DNA of 64,000 nt, taken from Telmatactis stephensoni. Its lineage: Eukaryota > Cnidaria > Anthozoa > Actiniaria > Isophelliidae. The translations under genes were made by a program, and so were the position numbers. The notes below the pieces were generated by a model that ran no database searches, was not told where the DNA came from, and saw only the letters and a program-made list of their open reading frames with translations. This document shows positions 27,301-39,285 of the stretch, in pieces (the stretch's first letter is position 1; each line of letters begins with the position of its first letter). The DNA lies in the NCBI GenBank assembly GCA_029948255.1, contig JALIZF010001311.1, positions 1 to 64,000 of the forward strand, written 5' to 3'.

Positions 27301-27644
27301 GTTTTAAAGAGGCTCCACTGTAATTGTAATGGTTACGGGCTTTATGCCATGACAACATAACTGGCAACTCGACTCAGTGGCGGATCCAGGGGGGTTCCAT
27401 GGGTTCCACGGAACCCCCCTTGAAGGTTTTAAGCCATCGACCAAACAATAGAGTATTATACACAGCTGGATTTAAGAAACGGAACCCCCCCTTGGAAAAA
27501 TCCTGGATCCGCCACTGCGACTTGATGCCATTGTAGCACATAGTTACCTGCATAGCAACGAGAGACTTACCCACTGCTACATTGTGCAGTTGTACACCAA
27601 AGACAAAGAGTACACAGTGTTAAATAGGCAACACCAAGGTGCAT
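21338..27644 (-). CDS. Cys-loop anion-channel receptor A (GABA-A/glycine-type), 7 exons
   Basis: Exons on the minus strand: 27644-27571 (signal peptide), 26928-26724, 26293-26076, 23412-23330, 22936-22799, 22552-22176, 21577-21338. All have GT/AG borders and the phases sum to 445 codons including the stop. Seen: DIFLRQWWYDPRF and DTYFWN in the ligand-binding domain, CX13C Cys-loop in CDMDLRLYPMDTQHC, TM1 with YVPAVVLVVLSWCCF, TM2 preceded by PAR, TM3 with AVDYFLLTSFGFIF, and TM4 with FVFPTLYVIFIIGY. PAR at the pore's inner mouth marks anion-selective members of the family. No vicinal Cys pair is seen, so it is not an acetylcholine alpha type. The ligand is unknown. Introns hold several small transposons. 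It lies head to head with paralogue B. Confidence 0.9.
21793..21883. repeat. Small inverted repeat in receptor A intron 6
   Basis: AATACGAGCA near 21800 is inverted near 21871-21880 (TGCTCGTATT), with GCAACA/TTGTTGC motifs between. It is probably a short nonautonomous element or hairpin; no clear target duplication was assigned. Confidence 0.4.
23665..23813. repeat. Long imperfect palindrome in receptor A intron 3
   Basis: The arms centre near 23737 on GTATACACAC...GTGTGTATAC. They extend outward through GTCACTTGTATTTTCT/AGAAAATACAAGTGAC and then GTGGGAT/ATCCCAC and TGGCATAC/GTATGCCA. It is a foldback of about 70-bp arms, probably a miniature transposon. Confidence 0.65.
24798..24925. repeat. 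Possible short inverted-repeat element
   Basis: CACGGTGGC near 24812 and its reverse complement near 24909 bound about 110 bp. No convincing target duplication was found, so the call is weak. Confidence 0.3.
25009..25426. mobile_element. TAA-flanked MITE (PIF/Harbinger-like) rich in GTTGTCGACAAC
   Basis: The termini GGGCCAGTCCACAGACGAG and its near-complement at the right end form inverted repeats of about 38 bp with a few mismatches. TAA is present at 25006-25008 and 25427-25429, the PIF/Harbinger target signature. The interior holds many palindromes of the form GTTGTCGACAAC. It has no coding capacity. It lies in intron 3 of receptor A. Confidence 0.75.
25443..25552 (-). repeat. Single arm of the 48 kb foldback element family
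   Basis: This stretch matches, by eye at roughly nine bases in ten, the reverse complement of the left arm of the foldback element at 48087-48791. It includes ATGCCTTCTGCACTTTTTGC and the end GCGCCTAGTC. It is a truncated or rearranged copy of that family. Confidence 0.7.
27375..27517. mobile_element. 143-bp MITE with CAGTGGCGGATCCAGG ends
   Basis: Perfect 16-bp terminal inverted repeats. CGACT flanks both sides (27370-27374, 27518-27522), giving a 5-bp target duplication. Ends of this type are common in hAT-related miniature elements. It lies in intron 1 of receptor A, 53 bp from the exon 1 donor. Confidence 0.8.
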
Positions 27645-30600
27645 AGCTAGAGTAGTAACCCTATGTGGGGGAGGAAAATAACATTAGTGTATATAGTATA
27701 TAGCTATTCAATGAACGTTGTCGCTGAAAAAAACCTAAAGGCTTTCAACTATCTTTGTTTACTAACAAATTTCGCTGTAGGCTATCTAAGAATTAAGGAA
27801 TATAGTCCAAGTTGTAGAATTTGCAAGCATACAGTTAGTTTCTTATTGCAATAATGTGACGGTGAAAAACATTTTCATGATTCCGCTCTCTAAACTTAGG
27901 CTTTTTCCAGCGACAACGTTAATTGAATTAGCTATATAATATACAGCTGGCTCATATGGAATAAATTTAGTCAACAAGTGGACATCTTCTCATTCGTCTG
28001 GCGATAGACACTGAGTAAAATAACTGTCGAAGATCTGGATGAGTAGCAGCCCGAGGCCAATTCCTTCAATTCCATACTAAAATAAGTAATCCTATCAGTT
28101 TAGAATATGAAGATAAAATACCGTTCTTGAACTGATGGGACATGTAAGAAAATACTTGCCAATCGAAAATGTCTTACGGTTAAATAAGGGGGATACGTAC
28201 AGAAATACAGGATTATACTAAATAGTCGTCGATGTTAAGAATTGTGAGGAGACAATGATGAAATAGATTACGATATAGAATTTGTTGTATAATTATCCTA
28301 TATCTGTTTATCTATCCTGTCTGTACAGGTCTACACATGACCCTATAAACACTCATTATTCGTATTTCTGTAGAATTTTCTAGTTAACACTTCATTAGTG
28401 TAAAAATAGGCAATAACTGAGGTTTATTCGTCTGGCCCCCGTTAGTGAATATAAAATGACGATGGCGTTTCTGATAACTGGACTTTTCCACGCGGGATAG
28501 TGTTATCTACCCCTCGTGCTACCGGGACCAGAAACAAATTATATCATTTTTCTATAGGATTTTCGATATGATTTCCAGTCATAATTGTCAGTCTTCCCTT
28601 TCCACCTCTCTAGTAAAATACTTCTTACAAAGCAAATCGAATTTATAAAAAGGATAATTGGTAACTTAATCTGCTGTCGCAGAAAATGTTTTAATAAACA
28701 TTGATTTCTAAAATTCAAAATATTTACAGTCGGAACTTAAAATTGTTGAATAAGAGCTCAATATGGTTTTAGGGCATTAGGTCTTTTGGGGTAATGTTTT
28801 TGGTGAATAAAACAAATTGTTACAACGACAAAACAGAGAAAATATAATAACAACAACTCCTTGAAATCGTCATTTTGTACGTAGAATGTGCTAGTTACTT
28901 CACAACTGATCAGTGGCAGGGTTACGTTCTACGACGTAAACTTTAAACCAATTCAGCTGCACCACTGATGTGAGAGTCGTGAAGTATGCGCCGAGGAAAT
29001 CACTATCTCACTATCTCGCTATATCTTCCTTTTTATGGAGAAAAAAGTTAAATGATTGTTGATTAAGAGCGTGGTAACACAACATATATTTAGAAAATAT
29101 ATGAAGTAGTGCAACATGAAATAAAAATACCTCATTTTTGCGATTGTAAAGCTGTAGCAATTCCTAGTAAAAAGTTACTTTCTAGACATTTTAATATTTC
29201 CATACGCCAGTCTTAATGAATTCTTATTGAAGATAATTGTTTAGTGTTCTGCTCTGAAGTCGTGCTGTGTACGTGAAAACCCCAAAGTACAACAACGAAA
29301 TGAAAACAAAAGCATGACATTTTGAAAACTGAAACATCGAAGTAAAAACTGCACGAAAACGCAGATATTTCGCTCGATGAAAAAGATATTTATATGAAAT
29401 TTGGAAAAGTTATCATTTCAAAGGATTTTTAATGACGCTCGTATCTAAGTTGAAATTGTAAATCGCCTTGGCTAGTGGCGTGGTTTCTTCCCACAGAGGA
29501 GGACGCAACATTTCTAAACTTGATTAAACTAACAAAGCACTTTTTGCATCTTGCTGTGTGAGTACCATGACAACCACCTGCAACCACATCTACTTATCAC
29601 AGCACGTGATCAGAATATTTGGACCAATCAGAATGCATTGGGTGCACGTGATTTAAGTGTGTAAACTAATGGTTTAGGTGATAATTATCACGTTTTACAA
29701 ATCAGGAAACTTTTGATTTTTTTGGATTTCATTTGGAGAGTAATGCTTTACTTGTAGGCAGAAAAGAAATCAATTGTTTTCGCTATTCAGTTCAATATTC
29801 CTCTCAGTCGGATACTTGTTGGAAGAGAGGAACAAGGAGAAGGAGCTTCGATAGTACATTATATCTAATATATGTCTCAATAAACTTGGTGATTCAGTTT
29901 CAACATTGCTTAGTTCTTAGACCGCACAGTGTAATGAAGGTTGGTGGCATCGTTGGCCAAGCGGTGTTAACACTTGCCATTGGCCTCTATTGTCAAACTT
30001 CGAATTCTTTTCTTTTCATTCCCAATTAAATTGTCCATTTGTCCAGGGCACTTTAATCACGTGATCTGCTAATGCTTTCTATTAGAAGTGCAATCAAGAT
30101 GAAAACCCGAACATTAATGTCTATATTAGATCAGCTACTCGTCTCTACTTCAAGATAAATAACTTAACAACACTTCTATATCATGAGTTTACAATTATCT
30201 AACAACCAAAAATGTCTTCAAACATACAACTCCGGCCATTCTATAGTCTAGTCTTGTCTTGTCTTGTCTTGTCTTGTCTTGTCTTGTCTTGTCTTGTCTT
30301 GTCTTGTCTTGTCTTGTCTTGTCTTGTCTTGTCTTGTCTTGTCTTGTCTTGTCTTGTCTTGTCTTGTCTTGTCTTGTCTTGTCTTGTCTTGTCTTGTCTT
30401 GTCTTTGTGTGTGTGTTTTTTTATTGTTTGTTTGTTTGTTTGGTGGTGGTTGTTGTTGTTGTTGCTGTTGTTGTTGCTGTTTTTTGTCGTTATTGTTTCT
30501 TGTCGTTGTTTTATTTGTGTATATTTTTTCCTGTCATTGTAGCCTTTATTGTTATGATGTTTGTTCTTATGTTCTAACCTACCCCACACTGACAATGAGG

Positions 30601-33600
30601 ATTATAAGTTGTTGCTGGGACGTCCTTAGATAAGCCACACCACACACACACATCACACTATCGTACTCTGAAACTGTTTTCGATAACGCACGATTTTGCT
30701 GAATAGGTTTCAAAAGTGATTCATCTTAAAACCACCACAATTTAATCGAGATAAGCTAAAACCCTCGGGGCTAATGGATAACATATAACTATGGCCTTGC
30801 GGTTAGTTTATGGTCCTGTAACATTTATGTATGAACCGATCAGCCAAAACATTACGCGGAACGCTTTGATATTACAGATACAGTTTATATATTATTTCAC
30901 ATGGTAGAAACATATCTATATGGCAATAATAAGACTAGCCAAAGCTTATCGACGATTAAAGCGGCCAGTGGTTTTCTTAAGAGTTAATCCTGGATTAGCG
31001 GGAACTCAAGCCAGGGTTAGAGTTGATGCTAAAATCATACAGTTTACCTATAAAACTCAGTACAGACCTTATGGTGGGATTAAAGGTTGCTGCTACCTTT
31101 TGAGTAAAGTACGAGCCACTTGCAAAACACGATGAATATGGCGTCAACAAATTTAGTGTTCTAATATCGTGTATGTGGTATTCCTGTAACAGACGCATAC
31201 AGTCAGTTTGCAGCCTGTTATAATACTGTGGTACGATTGCTGCGTCATGACAAAGATTGGAGGTGCTGCTAGTTATCGTGTATCATAACCTCACCAAACA
31301 CGATCGAATGGTGATAATAAAGCGATTGTATCTCGGTGTAACTGCAGTGCTTATTGGCAAGAGGCCTAATAGACAAGATACATTTAGTGATTTCCTCACA
31401 GCGTTTTGCGGCAAAGTTGCTGTCAGCGTGTTTTGTATCAATCCAAACGTAACATGATAAAAATGGTGATTAAAACTACAGTCCTCATTGGCAACAAACT
31501 TAATAGAGCTGTCGTCTTAATTTCTGTATTCAGTGTGCTGCAATCTACTGCAAAAACGTAACACAATCAAAATAGTGATAATAAAATTATTGTCACACAG
31601 TAAACTATAAAGTTGCAATCCTTATTGGCAACAAACCTAATGAACCAAGTTCAGACTAGTTATTACATTGTGGTTAAACTTACGGCTAGCTCATTTCCGT
31701 GTATGATATCAACCAAAACACACACAACTATGATAAACAAGATTTAGCGTGTAGTTGTACCACAAAACTCCCAGGTGCAAGAATAACAATATGTGTTGAA
31801 ACTCTGGGGGTGTTTCTCATTGTAAGGTTGATGTCATAGCGGCATATATATAGAAACGTGTACAATATTCCACATTTGGTTTTGAATATAATAATAACTT
31901 TATTATATGTTGAAGAAACTCCAACTTTGACAAGGCAATGTCGCCAGGTCTTTCAATTTTGTGTTGTCCAAAGAAGGCTAAAACCATTGATTACTTTACT
32001 GTCACTCTAACATTGAACTCACTTTTTTGGCTAACTACTAAGGCATATTTCTGTTATCAACTAATAATCTACTTAAGTTTGAACTATGAGAAAATCTTCA
32101 TATCGACAACGGCTCCCTTTGCCTTGCTCTCTTCATCAAACCAAAGGATAAGCAGAACCTAGATTAATCACTCTAGGCATAGGACTTATCCTCCTTTGTG
32201 GCCGAAAAATATCATGAAAATGAAAATGTCATGAAAGACGTGTATGTTCTTAAATGGATTGTGGTAACGTCGATACATGTTACTTGAGACTAATTTATGT
32301 TACGTTTTATGCGTATTTTTTTTTCGGAGAAGCCGTTGGTAAACAACCCTCACAGTGAGGTAAACTAATATCAATAAGTGATCGTATTCATTTTGTCTGG
32401 TTTTCTGTAACTCTTCAACTCTACTTTCAAACAATATCCAACACTTCAACCAGTTACAAGGTTACACCCTGTTCAGTTTATAAACGTCAGGTTTTGTTCT
32501 CCAAATCACTGGCCATGAAAATACACAAGAAGCAAAAATAAACGTACCTTTGACAGTGAGAATTTCATCCAGTATTTCCATAGCTGATTGCAAGAGCAGC
32601 AATCTTGAAAACACAATTACTGACCTTCCGTGACGTTCTTCGTGAACTCAATGAAGTACATTTTGTTAGGAAAACAGAATGAAATCGACTGAAATCTTCA
32701 TCTTTTAATCAATGATCAAACGTTCGTTTACTCATTAATTAGTAAAGAGGCTGTGATCATGTATTCGATTTAGCAGTCAAATCAACAGCGTCAGACTTCC
32801 ATTAGGCATTAATTACCCATAACTGTTTGAAAGATACGAACAATGAGGTCAACACTTCCAACCAAATCCTGCAATCACAAGCGGTAATTCCAACCACAAC
32901 TTGAAACATTTCTCATTTTTTACGTAAATGAAACTAACAAGTTCGCATCAAGTCCCTGATGAAATATTAAGCGATTTTTGAACGAAATTTAAAAGTGAGT
33001 TTCCTTATCTTTGCCAACTTATTCAAACATAAATTGGTTGTCAGATTGGCTCGTTTTTAAATGGGAAAAATTGAATTATGAGGACCTTCAGACCTTCATA
33101 ACGACAAAACATATGAAATTATTGTTCTATGTACAAATGGACGCATATCGAGTCGATTCATAATGGTATTTAACTAAGACTATTAGCGCTGCTATAAACC
33201 AACTATAATGTTCTACATTTAACGGTCGCTATTGTGAATACTCAGTGACATTACTTTTTTAAACAGTACTAGCCTAAAACTGCCATTTCTTTTTCTATTA
33301 TCACTACTATGACTTACAGTTTACTTAAAATTAATCCTATGTTTATAGTTATCTATTCCTCCTGGTTTCATTTAATTTATCATTCTGATCGCTAGTAGTA
33401 TTGTTATTCATCCATTCCTTTGTACATGCATGCGACAACTCGACGGCTGGACGACTTTTGATTGCTACATTCAGTCTAGCGTTTATTGTCTTCCTTTATT
33501 ATTACTTTACATATTTTGCCTTAAATACCCTAAGGATTTTCTTCTTGCCGAATTTGTTTTTTACTGAGGCTCTTTTTGCACTAGGAAAACAAAATTTGTA

Positions 33601-36299
33601 ATTAGTTTTGGAAGAGACAAAAACGTTTTGTCAAGACTAACCCTAAACCCCAAGGCAGTATATGACGGCATTTTTGAAGTTTGGGAAGTTTTGACAAAAT
33701 TTAGTAGAAATAAAAATGACTGTCCTCATTTGTTAAACGAAGATGATGACAGACTTTTTCCAAAATAAACACAAATTCGAATAGTGTGGAAAGGTCCTTA
33801 TTCATCTTATTTTTTATGTTTTAAACAAATTGTTTTGGTTATCTTGGTTTCTGTTTTCATGCGGTGTTTGTCTTCAATCCTTCTCTTGGATATATCACAA
33901 TATTGAGAATCAATACAGAAAATTATTTTGTTACGATTTTTTTATCATTCTTGCATTATAAAATGCGTATGTTAATTTATCACTGTTACTGTATAACTTC
34001 AACCAAATTTTCCACAATTATCCCCTGCTATAAAGCGTGGGTAGGATTTGTTAAACACTAACCCCGCAAGAAGACCAACTGCGAGTTAAAGAAGACGAAA
34101 CCAAACTCGTAGAATCTACTAAAACCTTATTGGGTGTACTTTAAAATGTGAGTTGTTAAAAAAGTGAAAATCATTAGACCATTTGTGGCAATTCCCTTTC
34201 TGCCGTGTTAAGCAAACAACTTACGACAACTTACGACAAACAATCTGACAACTTACAACAACGAACCTTATCAGTTCGACCAATTAGGAGTGAGATAAAT
34301 TTTAACTTCCGGAATAAGTTCTTATGGACAACATTAATATTTATGCGTCCTTTTTCTCAACTTTTTTTTCTTTTTTGATGGGTTTCCTGTGGTCAAAACA
34401 ATCCACGCTTCTTGCGGTCATTTCTACACAGAGTTTTAAGTTCCATGTTAAGATTCTTCCTGAAATCAACGGCCGGGTACGGTTGTAGGGAATATTCTGT
34501 CAAAAAAAAAAGAAAAGAAAAGAGAAAAGGAAAAATGAAAAAGGAAAAAGAAAAAAGAAAAAAAAGGAAAAAATAGAAAAGAAAAAAAGACGAATGCTCT
34601 GAATTGAACAAAAATGGATAATATTTTAAATTATAGAACATGAATTATAGAATATATAATTTTCAACGGCCAGGTATATATGCAGTCAAACCGTTCAATA
34701 CTATAGAAACAAAGGTGTCCGTAGGTTATTTATAAGAAGGTGTATGGAGATTCCTAAAGATGTAAATAACCCCGTAGTTGTTTGAAAGAAAGCTAAACCA
34801 GGATTAAATCTAAAGAAAACCATTTACATAGTAAGGCTACTATTTTAAAGACTACTAAATTTCTCTAGGAGATGATTTGGCGCCTTCTTTGTTAAGAAAC
34901 TTTCGGAGTTATGACGATGATTAAAAATCGAATGCTAAGAATACCAATTCAGTTAACGAATTACAAGATATAGCAATTTGAGGAACTCGCTAAAATTCAC
35001 GAAATACCGATGTAAAAACAGTGGCCTAAGGTATTATAACCCAGAATAAACACTAACCACCTTTTGCGAACAGCCGGGGCCTGTCGGTAGGCATATTATA
35101 TATATAGGTAATCTTTGATTAAGGTTTTATCTTATTGATGTTCGTTGGATTTGAATACTGCCAACCTATATATATGTGGTCGCTATCCAAGGATTTTTAG
35201 TAGTAGGATAAAATATTTCTTTTGTATATCGAAGCTTGCCGGTTTTGTGAACTAAACTTCTGCAGCTCATCAAAAGTTAAAGACTTCGTCTTTTGAAAAA
35301 GAAAAGGTTTTTTCAGCATAAACAAATGGTAAAATCACTCTTCGTAGCGACTGCTTACCAATGGTTACCTCCGAGAAAAGACGAAAGATTGAAAATTTGA
35401 TAAAACCCTCCAGGAAACTAAACGTTTTGACTGATAAACCGTACTGTACTGTTTTATTGGTGGAAAGCAAAACAAAATCCAGAAACCCAACTGTTAGTGA
35501 ATTAATTGATCAGAAACGATAAAGAATGTGAAAATATGTATGAGAATGGTTATTGAGTTCGTTCATATTTTGCTAGGGGAGAATCACGTAAAAGATGTAT
35601 CGCCTTAAACACGAAGAAACGGCGCGGTAAAACAGTGCGTTCAGAAATGCTAAGGTTCTGAATTCATACTCGTACCTCTCTTAACGAAAAAAGTTAAAGG
35701 TCAATATGGAAGTTAATTGCATGTAAAAGGTAACAATCTCAATACATTACAACGATTATTTACCGTAACTGTCGATAATCACTCGTTTTTTTTATATTTA
35801 TCTATCAAACAGGAAAATGAGATTTTCGTCGAGAATCCCACATCGCTGGGGTCGTGTTAACAGTGAAATAAAATGAACCGTGATTGAAATTAGCCGCCAA
35901 AGGATTTATCGCAGTATGGTAGCACTTCGCTGAGAAGGACCGCTCGGTTGTAAAGGTATGGAATTATACAGTTTATGATGTTGTTATTTGAAAATACATC
36001 ATTGTAACAATGTACACAAGTTGTTCCTAACGAATAACAAACACACTTACTTCCGATATGTTGTTGGTACTTTTAATTTAAATAGCAATAATAACATGTA
36101 CAAATTGAACAGTAAAGGGCATAAGAACATTTCAGTTGACGACATTTAAACAAACCATTAGTTATATTTTGAGTGTCAAATCTCGTCAGCAGACAGGACA
36201 GACAGACAGACCTTTGAGCTTAGGTAGGCGAAGAGTAAATTACACAAACACCACTCTCAGCTTGGGTTCTTAACTGTACATGTAGACTTTAGAATTTAA
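27645..36299. other. Gene-poor region between the two receptors, first part
   Basis: No exon or gene could be supported. It is AT-rich DNA with the TTGTC satellite at 30244-30404, a degenerate repeat of about 130-140 bp at 31200-31760 (TATTGGCAA..., copies near 31351, 31482 and 31622) and an A/G-rich run at 34500-34590. Regulatory DNA for the divergent receptor genes could be here but nothing specific is visible. Confidence 0.55.
30244..30404. repeat. Pentanucleotide satellite (TTGTC)n
   Basis: About 32 uninterrupted copies of TTGTC, followed by G/T-rich triplet runs to about 30500. Because 5 is prime to 3, all frames on this strand are open and give Cys/Leu/Ser-rich spurious proteins. Confidence 0.97.
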
Positions 36300-36948
36300 G
36301 GTAGTTCGGGACTCATAGATTTTACGATAAACTTGTCTTTGAAATTCCTCCAAAGAAAGAGGTACATAGGTGGAAACAAAACGTGAAATAAAAAGGGGGG
36401 TCATCGAGGTCACTCTTGAGATACGAGGGGGATGATGTGGGATGTTTAGGACACTTTTTATAAAACTGGCCTTGCAACTTCTGGTCAAAATATAAAAATT
36501 TTGGAACATCCAAAAATATTTAAAAGTACACAAAATGATACCATATGATAAAGAAAAACACTTGGAACTGAGTTGTTCCCGAACGATTTGCGAAGAAGAA
36601 AGATCTACAATAATGCGCGAAAAATAGCCTTCTAGAATACACGTTGAAGGATCAGATAGAAAAAAATACATTTACTCAAAATCCTAACGATAAAAGTGTA
36701 CTTTTTTATGTATGAAAAGTTTATAAAATTATTAGTTTAAATCATTCATAAAATCAGGGGGTCACCGTATTGTTTGAAGAGTTAGAGAAGAACAAAGGGA
36801 ACTCTTCGAAAACGAACACCAAAAATCAGTCTTTTTAGCGTTGTTCTTGCCGGCTTTTTCGACCGATGATGTTCGCTAATTATAAACTTTAAAAATCAAG
36901 CTTTTGCTCCTACTTCACACAGAATTTCTTCGCTTGTCCCGAACTACC
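36300..36948. mobile_element. TTAA-flanked nonautonomous element (649 bp)
   Basis: The ends GGTAGTTCGGGAC and GTCCCGAACTACC are inverted, and TTAA lies on each side (36296-36299, 36949-36952). TTAA targets are used by piggyBac and Kolobok transposons; which one cannot be told without a transposase. The minus-strand open frame inside (36270-36671) is not a recognised protein. Confidence 0.75.
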
Positions 36949-37003
36949 TTAAGGATGATACAAAATTGATATTAACGTTGGCGACAATAACGTTTAATGT
37001 GTA

Positions 37004-38155
37004 CAGTTGAACCTCTGATAAACGGACAACCTCAGAACCACGAACTCGTGTCTACGTACGAGAGGTGTCCGTTATAGTGGAGGTTACAAGTGTAGAGGTT
37101 GTCAGGAGTAGAGATCGAGGATTACTGTCCACTTACCTGAGGTGTCGTTATAGTGGAGGTTACAAGTGTAGAGGTTGTCAGGAGAAGAGATCGAGGATTA
37201 CTGTCCACTTACCTGAGGTGTCGTTATAGTGGAGGTTACAAGTGTAGAGGTTGTCAGGAGTAGAGATCGAGGATTACTGTCCACTTACCTGAGGTGTCGT
37301 TATAGTGGAGGTTACAAGTATAGAGGTTGTCAGGAGAAGAGATCGAGGATTACTGTCCACTTACCTGAGGTGTCGTTATAGTGGAGGTTACAAGTATAGA
37401 GGTTGTCAGGAGAAGAGATCGAGGATTACTGTCCACTTACCTGAGGTGTCGTTATAGTGGAAGTTACAAGTATAGGGGTTGTCAGGAGAAGAGATCAAGG
37501 ATTACTGTCCACTTACCTGAGGTGTCGTTATAGTGGAGGTTACAAGTATAGAGGTTGTCAGGAGAAGAGATCGAGGATTACTGTCCACTTACCTGAGGTG
37601 TCGTTATAGTGGAGGTTACAAGTGTAGAGGTTGTCAGGAGTAGAGATCGAGGATTACTGTCCACTTACCTGAGGTGTCGTTATAGTGGAGGTTACAAGTA
37701 TAGAGGTTGTCAGGAGAAGAGATCGAGGATTACTGTCCACTTACCTGAGGTGTCGTTATAGTGGAGGTTACAAGTATAGAGGTTGTCAGGAGAAGAGATC
37801 GAGGATTACTGTCCACTTACCTGAGGTGTCGTTATAGTGGAAGTTACAAGTATAGAGGTTGTCAGGAGAAGAGATCGAGGATTACTGTCCACTTACCTGA
37901 GGTGTCGTTATAGTGGAGGTTACAAGTATAGAGGTTGTCAGGAGAAGAGATCGAGGATTACTGTCCACTTACCTGAGGTGTCGTTATAGTGGAAGTTACA
38001 AGTATAGGGGTTGTCAGGAGAAGAGATCAAGGATTACTGTCCACTTACCTGAGGTGTCGTTATAGTGGAGGTTACAAGTATAGAGGTTGTCAGGAGAAGA
38101 GATCGAGGATTACTGTCCACTTACCTGAGGTGTCGTTATAGTGGAGGTTTGACTG
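37004..38155. mobile_element. TA-flanked MITE (Tc1/mariner-type) expanded by 76-bp tandem repeats
   Basis: The ends CAGTTGAACCTC and GAGGTTTGACTG are inverted and TA lies on each side (37002-37003, 38156-38157). The interior is about fifteen near-identical 76-bp units, containing TGTCGTTATAGTGGAGGTTAC. Each unit includes a copy resembling the element end (TTATAGTGGAGGTT). There is no coding capacity. Confidence 0.8.
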
Positions 38156-38653
38156 TAGTTTTCAAGAAAAAATGAGGTAAGAGAAGGAATCGCGCGTATT
38201 AGGTCTTTGGACATTCCTGTGCCCCGTTTGATGCTATTTTAGAGTGAATCTGATTGGTCGAGAGCGCGCATGCTTTCGCATTGCCTCAAGATCACAATGG
38301 TGGAAAAAGGGTGTTAAACGTTTGTCGATGAAAAAGAACTTAGGGCAAATGGAAAAATTAAAGAAAAAGGGCAAATGGAGTACAAAAAAATCGATACTCC
38401 GACTGCATGCTCACATCCGCGCGGTCATGGTGACGAGCTTCTAAAAATAACATCAAACGGGACATATGATGGGTCACGGGGACTCCTTCTCTTAGTGAAA
38501 AGTTGTACTGAAATATGGAATTTGAGACTTTTGAATGACTTAAGCAGTAAAAATATTACATGATTTTCAGTGTTTTCATCAAAATCATTATACCCTTTCG
38601 CCGCCATGACTGTGGTCAGGGCTTGAGCTGCTAGGTTAGTTACACTGACCAAG

Positions 38654-39285
38654 AAATTTGATCATATTACTCAGCCATTAATAGATTTACATTGGTTGCC
38701 TGTAAGGCAGCGTATCGTCTTTAAAATAGCTCTTTTTACATATAAAGCCTTGAATAATTTGGCTCCTTCGTATTTAAGAGAACTGATTTCACCTTATGTT
38801 CCAGCTCGTTCACTTCGCTCTTCAACTAAAAATTTACTAGTAGTCAGATCATATAATTTAAAAACGTATGGTTGTAGAGCTTTTTCTGTGTGTGCTCCAG
38901 TGATATGGAACGCTCTGCCAATTAACATTAGAAATAGTTCGTCAGTTGAGGTATTTAAAAAAGATCTCAAGACTTATTTATTTAAATTAGCTTATTTTAG
39001 TTAGTATAATACTGACGGATAAATCATTAGAAATTGCTGAAATCATTGAAATTAGTATCAATATTATTGGAAATTACCGACATTTTATGTATATATATAC
39101 ATATATATAATTGTATATATTTATATTCACGTATTTATATTTATATTTATATATTTTCTCTTTAATTTAATAATTAGTCTTTATATTAATATTGTAATTA
39201 GGTTTTTCACAGCGCTTTGAGCACCAGGAAAGGCGCTATATAAATATTAAAGTATTATTATTATATTATTATTATTGAACCACGA
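38654..39285 (+). mobile_element. 5'-truncated LINE (CR1/L2-like) 3' end
   Basis: An open frame to the stop at 39004 encodes the C-terminal end of a non-LTR retrotransposon protein: LHWLPVRQRIVFKIALFTYK, LRSSTKNLLVV, YGCRAFSVCAPVIWNALP and FKKDLKTYLF. The 3' end has GGCGCTATATAAATAT followed by TTATTA repeats, typical of CR1/L2-type elements. The reverse transcriptase core is absent, so it is a dead fragment. Confidence 0.85.

Noticed and set aside
27374..27574. 66-codon minus-strand frame
   Set aside because: It is wholly explained by the 143-bp MITE and its flanks.
30212..30633. Cys/Leu-rich or Asp/Lys/Thr-rich open frames
   Set aside because: Products of the TTGTC satellite and adjoining G/T triplets, open in every frame.
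37004..38155. CRISPR-like regular repeats
   Set aside because: The 76-bp units are contiguous with no unique spacers, the genome is eukaryotic, and the block is bounded by transposon ends.
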